DNA of 64,000 nucleotides from Serinus canaria (lineage: Eukaryota > Chordata > Aves > Passeriformes > Fringillidae). The notes under the pieces are model-generated. The model was not told the DNA's origin and searched no databases. It saw only the letters and a program-made list of their open reading frames with translations. Shown here piece after piece: positions 1 through 12,400 of the stretch; the first letter of the stretch is position 1; every line of letters starts with the position of its first letter. The position numbers and the translations under genes were made by a program. The stretch is taken from the NCBI RefSeq assembly GCF_022539315.1, contig NC_066322.1:21896765-21960764 (forward strand), written 5' to 3'.

Positions 1-342
1 CTGTAGACTGGAAAGGCTGACATTTCAAAAATATATGAAGTACAGAATAAGCAATAATTATGCATTATAGTAAATGGACTATAGAGAATGATGATATTGT
101 ATGTAAAAAGATAAATAGAAAAGTTTTATATTAGCTGTGTCATTCAGTGAATGGAATATATGTAAGTCTTACAAATGCTATAATCAGACCTTGGTTTTGG
201 TCCCTATTTTGCTGTAGTAGAATTACAATTGTTTTGGTTATTAAATATTTATATCTTTTTGTCAATATGTAGTTTGATGTGTAGTAAATAGTAATTAGTT
301 TTTATATGATAATTAATTACCTTTAAAATGTATTCCCTATAG
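1..342 (+). other. Partial intron upstream of window exon 1
   Basis: AT-rich sequence ending in the acceptor AG at 341-342. I see no exon, repeat or RNA gene here. The preceding exon must end in phase 0, because window exon 1 begins on a full codon. Confidence 0.8.
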
Positions 343-423
343 GAAAATGACTCAAATGACTTGTTGAAATCATTGTATAGCCATCCTGTGCCAAAGGCGA
401 ATGCTTTAGTCAGTCTAAGTGTG
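343..423 (+). CDS. DENND1B: DENND1B window exon 1 (end of uDENN and linker)
   Basis: 27 codons, phase 0-0, reading [20 protein letters not shown] and seven further residues. Human has ENDLNETLRSLYNHPVPKAN at about residues 123-142, so identity is clear despite several substitutions. The acceptor is ccctatag and the donor is gtg/gtaagt. The segment belongs to the end of the uDENN (longin-like) module and the linker to cDENN; the invariant HPVPKAN block is intact. Confidence 0.96.
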
Positions 424-3400
424 GTAAGTATTTTTTCTTTTTTATTCCTATTGACTATGAAATAGTAGGCAAAGTTCAAAGAAAAAGAAACCTCAACCCT
501 TTGAAAAAGTAAATTCGTGTTGCTTCCCATCATTAACTGGCTTGGGCAACCTCTTTTTTTTCCTCTGTGCAGGGTAGAGACTGTCTCTGTCTCATGTTGT
601 TTTCTAAAAGTTGTAGTCATAGAGAAGAAGAAATTTGAATTTTGCTCTATGGATGAGAAAGTAAACTGCAGTGGGATCTGACAGTGCTGGAACTACTTTT
701 TTGTGTTTCCAGCTGTTTCATGTCGACAATCTTGGTTTCTCCTGCTGTGCATCAGGAGACACTAACTCAGTTTTATTGCCTCTTATGTCTGAGTAGGTAC
801 AGTTTCAGGATTGGTCAAAAGTCTGTGAAAGCTGGCTGCTTTCCCATCTTTCTTCCTCTTTTTCCTAGTTTTGCTTAATCATACAAAAATGCTGTAGGAA
901 GAGCAGCAGAAGTACACTCTGTTATGTGGAACTTGAAGCACATCTTGGTGAAATAATGTGTCCAGGCCTCCTTTGCTTTTATGCTCCAACTTTTTGTCAT
1001 GTGGGATGGGATGGTGATAGTGGGGCAAGATGGTGTTGCTGCAGAAACACCAAAGAGTTGATATGTCATTGTTATGGTTCCTGAAGTTTTAACCAGAATT
1101 AGCTTGTGAGTGCATGTTTAAGCACATTTATAGAGCTTGTGTGAAATACAAAGCCAGCACAGAACCTCTGCTGTCTCCGAGCCCTTTGCGTTCAGTGCAT
1201 CTGGACAGTTACTGTACACTTGCCACAGCATGCAAACAGCTGGCTCTTGGTTGAACCATCACACATTGCAGGACACAGCAAGTAGTGATTTTGTAAAGGC
1301 TTCACTTCCACACACACTGAAGTATCGTTAGGTTATTTATCTTGCCCTTATTTGTGTGGTTTCTTGTGACTTAGCTCATGTTTCTTAGAAATAAGCCCCA
1401 TACTTCAGTTGAACTAAGCACAGATTCTACAAAAGCATCTGGCCCTATTATGAAGGCAGGAAAAGCGTAGTCTACCACTTCTGTTCCAGCAGTTACTGAT
1501 CCTTACTACTTAACATAATACTACCTTTATTTTAATTTTTCATATTTCAGATTTCTTGTATTTTCACTAGGCTATAGAGACCTAAGATTTTCCCACCATG
1601 TACCGTGCTAATTGACTGTATTTGGAGGTCCTTCCAGTCTTGTGTGTTGTTTTTCACCAAAACAATGAACTGGATTTGAGGCTGCAGTTGGAATTGTTTC
1701 TGTTGATATGTTTTTTTTTTCTTTCTGTTGTCAGTGTAACGTTTCAGTTCCTAGCACCTTTGCCAAAAATACTTCTGTATCTCAAATAATATTTTGCTAT
1801 CATTAAATGTAGTATTACAACCAATTATAATTTGGCAACTCTGAAATGCTTTATAAAATGGTCTTTAAAACTCCTGTTTTAAAGAGGAGTGACAAAAATC
1901 AGTTTTAAATATATTTTCCCTTGTATTTATCACAAAATTCATCTTGTCTATAAATTGCTCACCTCAAAATGAATGTTGTAGGGAATGTGGACATGGCTGT
2001 CTTGGTGAATATAGCTGGCTACACTGAAATGACAGATTGCTTGCTGTAAAGTCGATACTTGTTGGTTTTATTTCAATGTTGTCTGACTTTGGAATTGTTT
2101 TTCCTTAATTATGCCTTGTTCCCAGTTATATCAAAGAGTTTTGTAATCTTTCTTGCTGAACAATGGCTATTGAAATGCAAACCTCTTGCCAAATGCTTGG
2201 CTGCAGGGACAGTAGAGCAAATATTTTGGGTTCAGATAGGACAGAGCAGGGAGGAATAAGTCAGCTGGAATCCCAATGATTGTTGGATCTAAAGGCATCT
2301 CTGTTTTTGTAATGCTGCAGGGAGCAGGGAAATATTTATTGCCACTTGTAGTTCTAGTCTTTTGTATTGATGTTTCTTTCTTGGTCCTCAGATATGGTAA
2401 AAAAAAGCTAGACTGGAACCATCAGTAGTCATAGACTTAAAAAGAAATTACAGTCTAAAAAATAATTGTAAAAATGACATCCTGAGGTGGCTTTTCCTTA
2501 TGCCAGGATCAGTCTGGTTCAGATTTCATGCACTCAGATGTGCTGCAGGGTAGAGGCTCGTGGATAGTGCAGCAGGGTTTGGGTGGCAGACCACAGCGGT
2601 CCTTAGGATTGTGTGTGCACCACCGTGCATGAATTACATCCAATATCTGGATATGTGGTGTTTCCCAGCAATCTTTGGTCAAAATGTCTTTGTCTCCTCT
2701 GGGGTCAAGTTGTGCTCTCACCTGTTGGTCCCGGTAACAAATAGTCTGCAGCTGAAATTTATGAGGTAGTCATGTGTTCTGTGAAACCTGAGCTTAAAAA
2801 TAATTCAGATCACTTTTTTTTTTTTGTTCGTTTTAATTTTTTAAAAATGTTGTCGTTATTGGGAAGGCTAGCTAAGTCTGAATTCAAATGGGGGAGGAAT
2901 GAAAGGAATAAAACTTATTTCAGCCAAAATTTTAAACATGGATTATTACAAGCAGTAGAGCCAGCTTTGGTCTGTCTTGTTGGAAAACTCAAAAGTCAAC
3001 TGTTCAATCTTTCTCTCATCTTATATAAGAACCAAGAGATGATTTTTGCAAGTGAGCAAGTTTTGAAAAAACAGCCTTGTCTTGTATCGGTGAGTTTAAA
3101 AGGCACTGACTATCTAAAAGCTATAATAATTAAAGAAATAATCACGTGCTATAAGACATCTCTGTTGATTTGAGGCTTATTTATCCCTGTCCTTTGGGGA
3201 ATTCTGCTGCTGTCTTTGGCCTAAATGACACATCTAATATTAACGTACCTTTTCTGTTTAAATCCAGCTTCAGAGCTATGTGTGTGTGCATCATAATCCT
3301 TTGGTAAAAAATGCTACAAAAATCAAACCCTTGAACTGATGAGCAAAACTTGCATTTTTCAGTGTCCTTTTTAGAGAAAGCTTTATACAGGACAACAGCA

Positions 3401-6400
3401 ATTATTTTAGTATCTCTTCTAAGGTCATTCATCTTCCTAAGGGAGTTCACAAAGATGTGCAAGACTCCATACCACAGTATTTTTGCTGCTTTATGACTCT
3501 TAATGACTGCAGTAATAGCTTTTGCTTCTCATAGATTTGGCTTCCTTTTCTGTTTAATGAGTGAAATATTATTACTTTGTTAATTAGAAATAATTACTTC
3601 TCTAAGTTAATAACTTCATTACTGAGAAATCTTTTGATAAATATTCTGTGACCTTATTACATATAGGGAGTAATTTTCTGTTCTCAATATACTTCTGAAG
3701 AATGCAGGCATTCTGTCTGAATTTAATCTGAATATTTTCCTCTTGAGCGGATAATATTTTTTTCCTCTGTGTTGATGGGAAACAATACCTGTGATATTTA
3801 TTGTGCAAGTGGTATGATGTTTATGGGATGCCTTTTTTAAGCCGGTTTTTTCCTTAAATTTTAACAATTGCCAAATGACCTAATTTGTGGGGAAAATTTT
3901 CTATTAAATGTATCAAGCTGGTTTAATAAGTCTCCTACACAGACTTAATAGTATTAATTTTTTTTTTCTTAAATGCAAGACACATTCAAGTCTTATAGTC
4001 TTAGTTTTGGTATATATTTTCAAGTTTGACTTGAGAACTATGAAAGCTATGTCTTTGTGTTGCTAATTACAATTGTAAAAATATACTGTAAAAACAAAAA
4101 GTCTGAAAAAACAACAAATTCTATAGAAAAAAAAGCTAAAAATCAATAATTTTCTTATTTACTTAACATGCAGTCATATTTTTTTTCTCCTTCAAAATTT
4201 AGACTAACATGCAAAAATGCCTTAAAATTACTGAGCTAAATCCATGCCTGATAACTAATTGGAGCATTGGATTAATGAGAGTTAATTTACATTACATCTG
4301 GTTTTAGTTTAACCCATTTTATATTTACATCCTAGATGGCCTCAAACTAAGATGCATAAAATTGTTAATGTATTTCATAAATGATTGCAGGATCTCAGGC
4401 TTCAGATCTTGCAATTCTGTTACCACATTTTTTGGTTCAAAGATATTTGGAAAGAGAATTTATATCAAGTAATAATATTTCTGTTCTAAATATTTTTCTC
4501 AAATGAGTGGTTTTTCTTTTCCATTCTAAATTTACATTTTGTCCTTTAGCTTTTTTTTTTTGTTGCAATTTTTAATTCAATGCTTAATTTAATCAATGCT
4601 ACTCTCAGGCTCATGACAACATTTAAAGCTGGCTTAATTTCAGTGTTATTTCAAAACTGCAGCCCAGCATTTTGTTCCCTTGGTTTTGTGCTGTGCAGAA
4701 CCAGAGCTTGTCATTTCATGTCGTGGTCTGCTTAATTCTTTGTCTAGCAGCAGTAAGAATCCTATTAGAAAAATGGCTATTTGCTTAAACACAGATGGGG
4801 TTGGAAATCCTAAATGCTGGGTTCTTATGAAAAGAATTTTTTTTCCTGTATGCATAAATTATCAATTATTTTTTCCCATCAATTAGCACTCGTATTTCAT
4901 TACTCCTGATATAACTGGATTGCCAACTATCCCTGAAAGTGTAAGTATTCTATTTCTTATTTAACCTCATTTTGGGCTAGGCTGAACTTTTGCTTTTTTA
5001 TCAAGAGATTTTTTTTTTTTCTAAGACTGTTTTTAGAAATGATTGATGTCTGTTATTGCAACCTTTAGTTGGTAGTTACTGTTGCATTCATTAAGCCATT
5101 TTAAAGCATTAACAGGGCATTTCTGAGCACTGCTTTGTCCACCCTTTGCTCGTAGTTACTTGGCTTCTTTGCATTTACTAGGATTACTTATATAAAAAAT
5201 ATTCTACTTCTACACCTTGTGTTTTATTTGCATATTTGCTCTTTAAACACTGCATTGCTCAGCTGCAAATTCACCCATCAAGATATGCAGTCATTTTTTG
5301 TGCAAGAAGGCATTGTTTCAGGCTTTTTGAAAATATTCTGTACCTGCCTACACTTGAATGCTAACCAAGCACCAGGAACAGGGGGTTTGGGGCTTTTTTT
5401 TTTTTTTTTGGTTGTAGTTTTATAATTTTCTTTATGAAGACTTGTATCCTGGATGGTGCTGTGGGTAAATTGCAAGTAGGAAATCTCAGCTCACGTTCTC
5501 CATGATGTATTTAGCTAGATAGCATTTCATAAAAGAGTTTTGAAGGGTCCTTTTTCCCCCCTCCAGCCTCTAAATTGTGCATGGCTGTACAGGTGTGTGG
5601 TTTTACACTTTCAAACAGGGACTTCCTTCTGGAAGTTAAGCTGTGGGGGCTCCCAAAATCATGCAATGCCCCAGAGCTGGTTCCTGGTGGATGATGTGTT
5701 GGGGCAGCAGGGAGCTGCTCCCTGCTCCCCTTGGCATCGGCAGATGCAGGGTGGGCTGTGCCAGGGAAGGACCCAGAGCCAGAAAACACCAGGGGAGAGG
5801 AGCAGGAGGGTGCTGGTAGCAGAGAGGAGGCCTGAGGGTGCATCTGTGCTGGTGGAAAACACTCTGAGGAGGTGGCATGGACCATGTGGCAGCTCCAGAA
5901 ACCAGGGAAAGTTTCTGGATGGAGGGATAAAAGAGAGGACACTCATTGCTAGGGCTCATTGGGCAGGACAGGGCTTAGTTTTTAAATGTATATTTTCATC
6001 TGTTTCACCTTGTGTTTTGAATGCCTCTATTTTTAAGGAATCCCTTAACTTATTACTTGGTGTTCCAATAAAATACAGTTTTGGAAGCTAGAAGGTGTGT
6101 TATGGGCTTAAATTGAAGAAAATATCTAGCTGGGCATGTGGCTGCTGAAGGATCTTGCAATGATGCCAATGTAAATTTATTTTTCTGGTTCAAGAAAGGT
6201 GAAGTAATTTTAAGGTGCCTTTCTATAATTATTTTTTACCCCACTAATAAAAGTCTCATCCTTTCAGTATGAATCAAAATAGTAAGGTACTAATGGAGAG
6301 TTAGAACATACAAGGAGTGAAGAGATGAGGTAATTACAGTAAATTAGCAATAAAATGAATTTTTTTACCTTTTGTTGTAAGGCCCATGTATTTCAGGAGC

Positions 6401-9400
6401 AGTAACTTCTCAGCTATAACAAAGAAATAACTGTGACTCCAAAAAGATAAATTGGTCTGTAAATGATTGTGGACTGGTTTTTAATACAGCTTTTCCAACA
6501 CAGAATCAGCACACCATTATCAGCTGCAGTGTTAGAGGGTGTCCAGGGTAAATTGGACTGAGATTCTCATGGTGCATCAGCCTCTGACAACCCCTTAAAA
6601 GAAACATTTGAAAGACCAGAGGTTTTTTTCCTAAAAATTAGTGTTTGTAGCCCTAAATATCTGGGTTTTATCTCTTCCAAAATTCTTTGCAGTGTGGACC
6701 AAGAATAACTCTGATACTCCATGTCTTGAAATAAATAGCGGGTTTGGAAATTTGAATGAAACTGGATTGACCGCTGGATCTTTGTATTTTCAATTTTAGT
6801 TTTTCTTTAATGTTAGAACATATTCAAAAAGGAAGTTACCCCACTCTGAAGCTTTTGCTACTTGCCCTGGCTGTTTTTTCAGGGCTGGGTGACCTTGCTG
6901 CTGTGTGTTGGCCACATCCAGAATTGAATGTTAGTGTACAATTCCACTGTTGATGTCTGTCCTTCTGCTGGGGTCTATCCTTGATAGACTTCCTACATGA
7001 ACATTCAGAGACAGTGTTGTCCCTGAGAAGAGATGAATAGCAGTTCTGGTTGCAGATATGATAATGAATGTGTGAAGTTCAGTATTTTGCATATCGAGGG
7101 CTGTATTAGTATATTTTCATACATGTTCTTCAGTGTTTACAGAAATTTGCTGTCTTCCCAGGCAATTTTGCTGGTAGCTATTTTAGCTCGTCTAGAACTT
7201 GTGTGTGTGTGGTGCTGTGCCCTGCAGAAAGAATTGTTACATTCAGCTGGAACACAGAGATTCCCCCCACCCTTTTTCTCTTTCCCCCCACTTTTCTGAT
7301 GTCTGAACTATTAATGGAAGGTGCTGGTGGCTTTGCCTCTGATGAAGCCCCACAGTGGGGTGAGATCCCCGTGGGATTCTTACCAGGGGTGAGAAGGGTT
7401 GCTGCAGGAAGAGCCCAGTACCTTCCACCAGTTCTGCAGGATGTTTGATGTCCTGGCACACACAGCTCAAGGAAAAGCTTGTATTGTTCAACAAGCAGTT
7501 TTGCTGTACTTGAAATGGAGTAAAATGTGCTGACTTTGGGAGACCCTGGAAAAGGAGCAGTTTTATTACTGTAGCTGTGACAGAACAGCTACAGTTACAC
7601 CGTGGTGGAAGATCTCTTCCAGGGTTGGAAGTAGTGGTCACCTTGAAAGCATATATTGATATAATACCAATATCATATTTTTTGAATTTGAAAATTTGAA
7701 AGGGCAAATCTAAGTCACAAGTGTAATGAAATGAGCAAAATATTAATAACTTACACCTCAGTTAACTTTTAATTTGCTTTAAAACCCAATAATTATTTTT
7801 AAAATGCACAAATTTTGTTGCAAAGGGATTTCTTTAATAGTTTGGTGTTGGCTTTTTTCCCCACCTATTAATTAGACAAAAATGTTCACAAGTAATAGGC
7901 ATCAAATATTCTACTTGGCTATTACTGTTGCTATATTGTTAACATTTTTTTATTCAAACAGAGAAACCTCACTGAATATTTTGTTGCTGTGGATGTGAAC
8001 AACATGCTGCAACTTTATGCCAGTATGTTGCATGAGAGACGAATCATTATTACCTCCAGCAAACTAAGCACTGTAAGTACTTCACACATCTCCTTTTAAG
8101 TAGGATATATTGAACATTTCACAAAATGACCTGCAGACCTTTGTGGTTTTAGATATGTTCCATGTGTACTTATAAGACAATATCTACATACTCCTCTAAT
8201 ATATGGTTTTAGTCTGGCTCTTGAAGTACAAAAGTCTGATTTATGTAAGACCTACTCAGATACATTAAGTCAGGTTAATTATTTTTCTTATCAGGAGATG
8301 AGAGTTCTTTAACTCTCCCGAGTTCATTTCTGTGCCTTCTAACCTAAAAAGAATTCTTAAGAGCTATTATAAGATCTTTATTATTCACTTGTGGCTTATT
8401 CCATTGGAGCTACTTAAAAGAAATCAAGGGTCCCTAATAATAGCTGCTATCCTAACCTGGTAATAGGTAGATTCATCTTTGTTAGAGTGGTTTGGGAGTG
8501 CACACTGTAATATCTCTGATTTGGAGCAGCTCTTCAGACTGTCAATAATGTACAACTCAAAATAGCAGTTTTTTAATTAAAGCTTTTGAGCTACTGCCCA
8601 CATTAAAATGTTTCTTTTACCCCCTTATGCCTGCTTAGGCTCCTTAATAAAAGAATGTTGCATTTTGTTTGGAAAGTATACCTAAATATTCAGATAACAT
8701 TTTATTTTACTCTTCACAGAATCTTACAGATTTTTAAAATCCCCTGTATTTTGAAAATACTCCCAAGTCTATTTTGCATCAGTACAAGAAACTCACTTTA
8801 TAATCAAGTTTTAATCTCAGAGTATAATTCTTATGCAGAATCTTTAGCCTATTAAGCACAATTACCTAATTTTTTTTTAAGAATGCTGCATAGAACATAT
8901 TGTTTAATATTCTCTCTGTGGTGGAAAATCAATCTGTGTTTCTGAGCACTGCATATTGCACTACCAAATAAATGAGCACATGGGTGTGTAAGGTTGGATA
9001 TAGTACTAAAAAATACTGTTTTCAAAGACTTGCAGGTGCTGTAAGGAGTGAGAATTCTTTGATTATAAATAATGGATAAAAATCCTTTCAATTTTTTTTG
9101 AGTCAAAAGTAAATTGAAGATAGAGAAGGTTCAGAATTGCCATAAAGGGCTGACAGGTTTTACAATTCTAGGTGCAGTAGCAATTATTTAATTGCCTTAT
9201 TTTTTTAAACAGCTTGGTGTTGGGTCCCTGGGTCTATGAGCAGCACTGCAGTTAGGGCAGTGCACAAGGGCAGCACTTACCCAGTGCTCTGCAGGGTGTG
9301 GGGCCAAGTCAGTCCTGGGAACTGGAGTGAAGCAAGCATGCGGTTCTATAAGCAGAGGCCACATGAACAACTAAAAACCAGCAAAATAAATACTAAATTA

Positions 9401-12400
9401 ATTAAGACAGTCTTCACATTACTAGTCTATGATAGACTTTTTAACCACCAAAGATGTTACTTTTTCTTAGGAAATCTCCATATTTTATTACAGGGTATTT
9501 TTTCCCTCCTCTCCCTGCTCCCCTCCCCTTCTTGAAATGGATTGGTAAGAATTGTGCGTTACAACATAGTAATAAGACCTGAAGGGGCAAATAGATTTTG
9601 AAGGGAAAGCCCTTTTAAAGAACCTGTCTTAGCAGAAGCTCACATGATGTAGCAAAACTGTGGAATCAGAATTTTTTATCACTTTGCTAGTCTGAAACAC
9701 AGCTTGCTATATTTAAAGGGGGGAAAAAAAGGGGAAAGAAAAAAAAAAGAATAACCATTAAAAAACCTCAGCTGCAATGATGCCCCAGTCAGCCCTGTTT
9801 TACTGCTCCAGTAGAGAGGAGACAGGAATCCTGATGGCAGCTCTGAGCTCGTGGAAGATTCATTCTGCAGGTGAGCACGTGTCCGTCTGCTTGACACGAT
9901 TTAGAATTGTACTCTCAGCCTACATTTGGATCTGCTTAGGACTTGTTTTTGTTAGGCTGAACATCTCAGCTGGTCTCTAGTGCTGTGATGCGACAAGAGA
10001 AGAGGAAGTACCACAAATAGACTGTGCTGATCTAGACCACCTTATTTATACGATCAGATTTCTCTTTGGAAGTCATTACACAACAACAGATAGAATATTC
10101 TGGTTGTGAGAAACTTCCACTTTGTTTACCTTTGGCTGTTTATTCCTAACCTTCTAATGAATCAAAAGCCACCTGGCTGGTGTCTTCACTTGAAAATAAT
10201 TTATGTCACTTTCCAGACATTTCTAGTGGTGTTTGGATGTCCTGGAGAGTGTCCCCAAGCTGTGAATGTAGATAGTACCTTGCAGGTCAAATCCAGAAGG
10301 AGAGAGCAGATCAGCTTCACTTTTTCTCTGGTTGCTTTTTCTGCATACTAGCATTACTTAACTCATAGCTGAACAAAATTACTGCCACATCATGTTGGAT
10401 CCACTTTTGATACAGGATTGGTTAATTTTCACTTGCACTAGTGAGTTCTGATAAAAAAAAAGAAATAGAAAATTATATCTGGCTTCTTAAGAGCTTCAGT
10501 TTCCAGAAGTGCTGCCTGCTCATCTCTTTCATAAACAGAACAGGGATGATGCATGGCTTGCTTCTTTACAGAGCAATATAGCTTAAGAAGTTAATGAAAC
10601 ACTTTCCAGTATTGCCTGTAAGAATTTAATTGAATTGCCAAGAATGATTAAATGGGTTTTTGGCAAAAGATATTTCTTCTTTAACATGGGGATTGCTTGA
10701 TGTCGTACAGAAAGTAAATGGAGTGTATTTGGGGAACAGCCTTTGCAAGCTTTGTGCTGTTTTGCTGTTGCATACAAAACACAGCAGACTGGTGCTTTCT
10801 GTTGCAGAGTTGCTGTTTTGATATTCCTAAATTACAGCTTGATACTGGAAAAGATTATTTGTTCAAAAAAAGTGCAGTCAAACACAACTTTCTGTTAAGG
10901 GAGTTGTGTCTTATCTTTGGGGTTAACTGAATATCAAGTGTTTATGTCAGTTCATGGAGACTGGGTTGTGATGTCACCTTCAAGTTATCAGCTCTGTTTC
11001 GGTTCACTATCTCAGGGCAGTGACTGATAACAAAAGGCATAATTCCAGGCCTTGCTCACTTTCTCCTCACCCTTCTTGTGGGGCCAGGAATGGAAAACTG
11101 CACTTATTTATGTTCAGGAATTCTTTGTCTACCATTTCTGCCCTATTAATTTCATACTTCCATTATATTCAAGTAAAGGATCTGTCCTAGTGTGGAAAAA
11201 TGGGGGCAAAACATGATGCTATATTTAAAAGGGTTTACTGTAGAGGAGAAAAACAGAAGAAAATAAGGTTGCCTATTTTAAATTGCTGAGTAGAGTTTTT
11301 TAATTAAAAGAAACAGAAAACAGAAAAAAAAAAGAACCGTCTCCAGGGTGTTTCAGCTTACATTTTATTTCAGCCAAACATGTTTTATTTTATGTACATC
11401 TTGAGAATATTGCAGTTGTGTTTTCTTTACATCTTCCTTTAAATTGATTTTCTGTGGGTTTATCCCCTTTTAAAATTCCTTTGGTGTAGATATTTGTCTG
11501 TTAGTCCTTCCAATTACTACCAAGATACAAGTGGAAGCTTCCCACCACTCCATTCTGTTGTAGCTTCTGGGTCATTATTTGCCCTAACTGTTGATTCTTT
11601 TATTAGCTAGACTTTCCAACCACTTTAATAATGTGATTATCACCAACCTCACAGCTTGCTTCAGGCTTAGTGTTACAACGAGATGGATTCAGTTAGCCTG
11701 AGGATTATGCTCTGTAAGATCTGTTTGTAGCAAAAATTACCATTTCTGGCTTTTGAACAGTAAACTATGAAAGAGAAACAAATTATGTGGCTTTGGATTA
11801 AGCGAAAGGATGAATGAAACAAAGGGATTGATCTGCTCACAGAACTGGCTGTTAGTTATTTCACTTTAGCAGCAAAAGGAAGACCTTCCTTAAATGTCAA
11901 GCTGTATGTTCTTTCACAGCACTGTTTCCTCACACGTCACTGCATCTGCATGTATTCTTATTAGTTGCATGGAGCTGTACGAGTTTCAGCACAAATAATT
12001 TTTTAATTTGGTCTTTCTATAAATTATTAAAGTGCTGGGATTGGCTTTTCCAGGAAGGCTGAGCTACAGCATTGATTTTATGCATGCTGGAGGCAGGCCC
12101 TAGATGTTTTGGCCCCAAGTGCACCTGCTGTGGTAGTCTACCAGAACATCATACCACACTCTCATGTATTCAAAGCAAAGGAATAAATCATGATTTTACA
12201 ACAGTGCATCAGTTGACTTATTGGTGTTTTGTGACCGGAGGTAGGAAGGATTGCTGTTTAAAGCCATGTCATCGGTTCTCAAGTCACTCAAGCATGAAAG
12301 CTTGTCATATGCCTCTGTAATTGTACCTCTGCAGTCTCTCCCTAACTAGTCAGCTGGGGCTGTGCGCTCCGTCTCAGCACCCGGCTGGCCAGTGTCTGAC

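Larger units (their letters stand above)
4941..7961 (+). other. DENND1B intron between exons 3 and 4
   Basis: A 3.0 kb intron. It holds a run of 16 T (5394-5409), a GC-rich patch (about 5640-5960) with overlapping long open frames on both strands, a pyrimidine-rich stretch (about 7261-7297) and an 11-bp inverted repeat (7568-7595). No gene is recognised. Confidence 0.75.

Noticed and set aside
2772..3173. 133-codon open frame taken as a gene
   Set aside because: Only the 20 codons at 3030-3089 match DENND1B, and they are bounded by splice sites. The rest is intron that happens to be open.
5540..6091. 183-codon open frame on the + strand
   Set aside because: It overlaps equally open frames on the minus strand in a GC-rich patch, matches no family I know, and lacks splice or initiation context.
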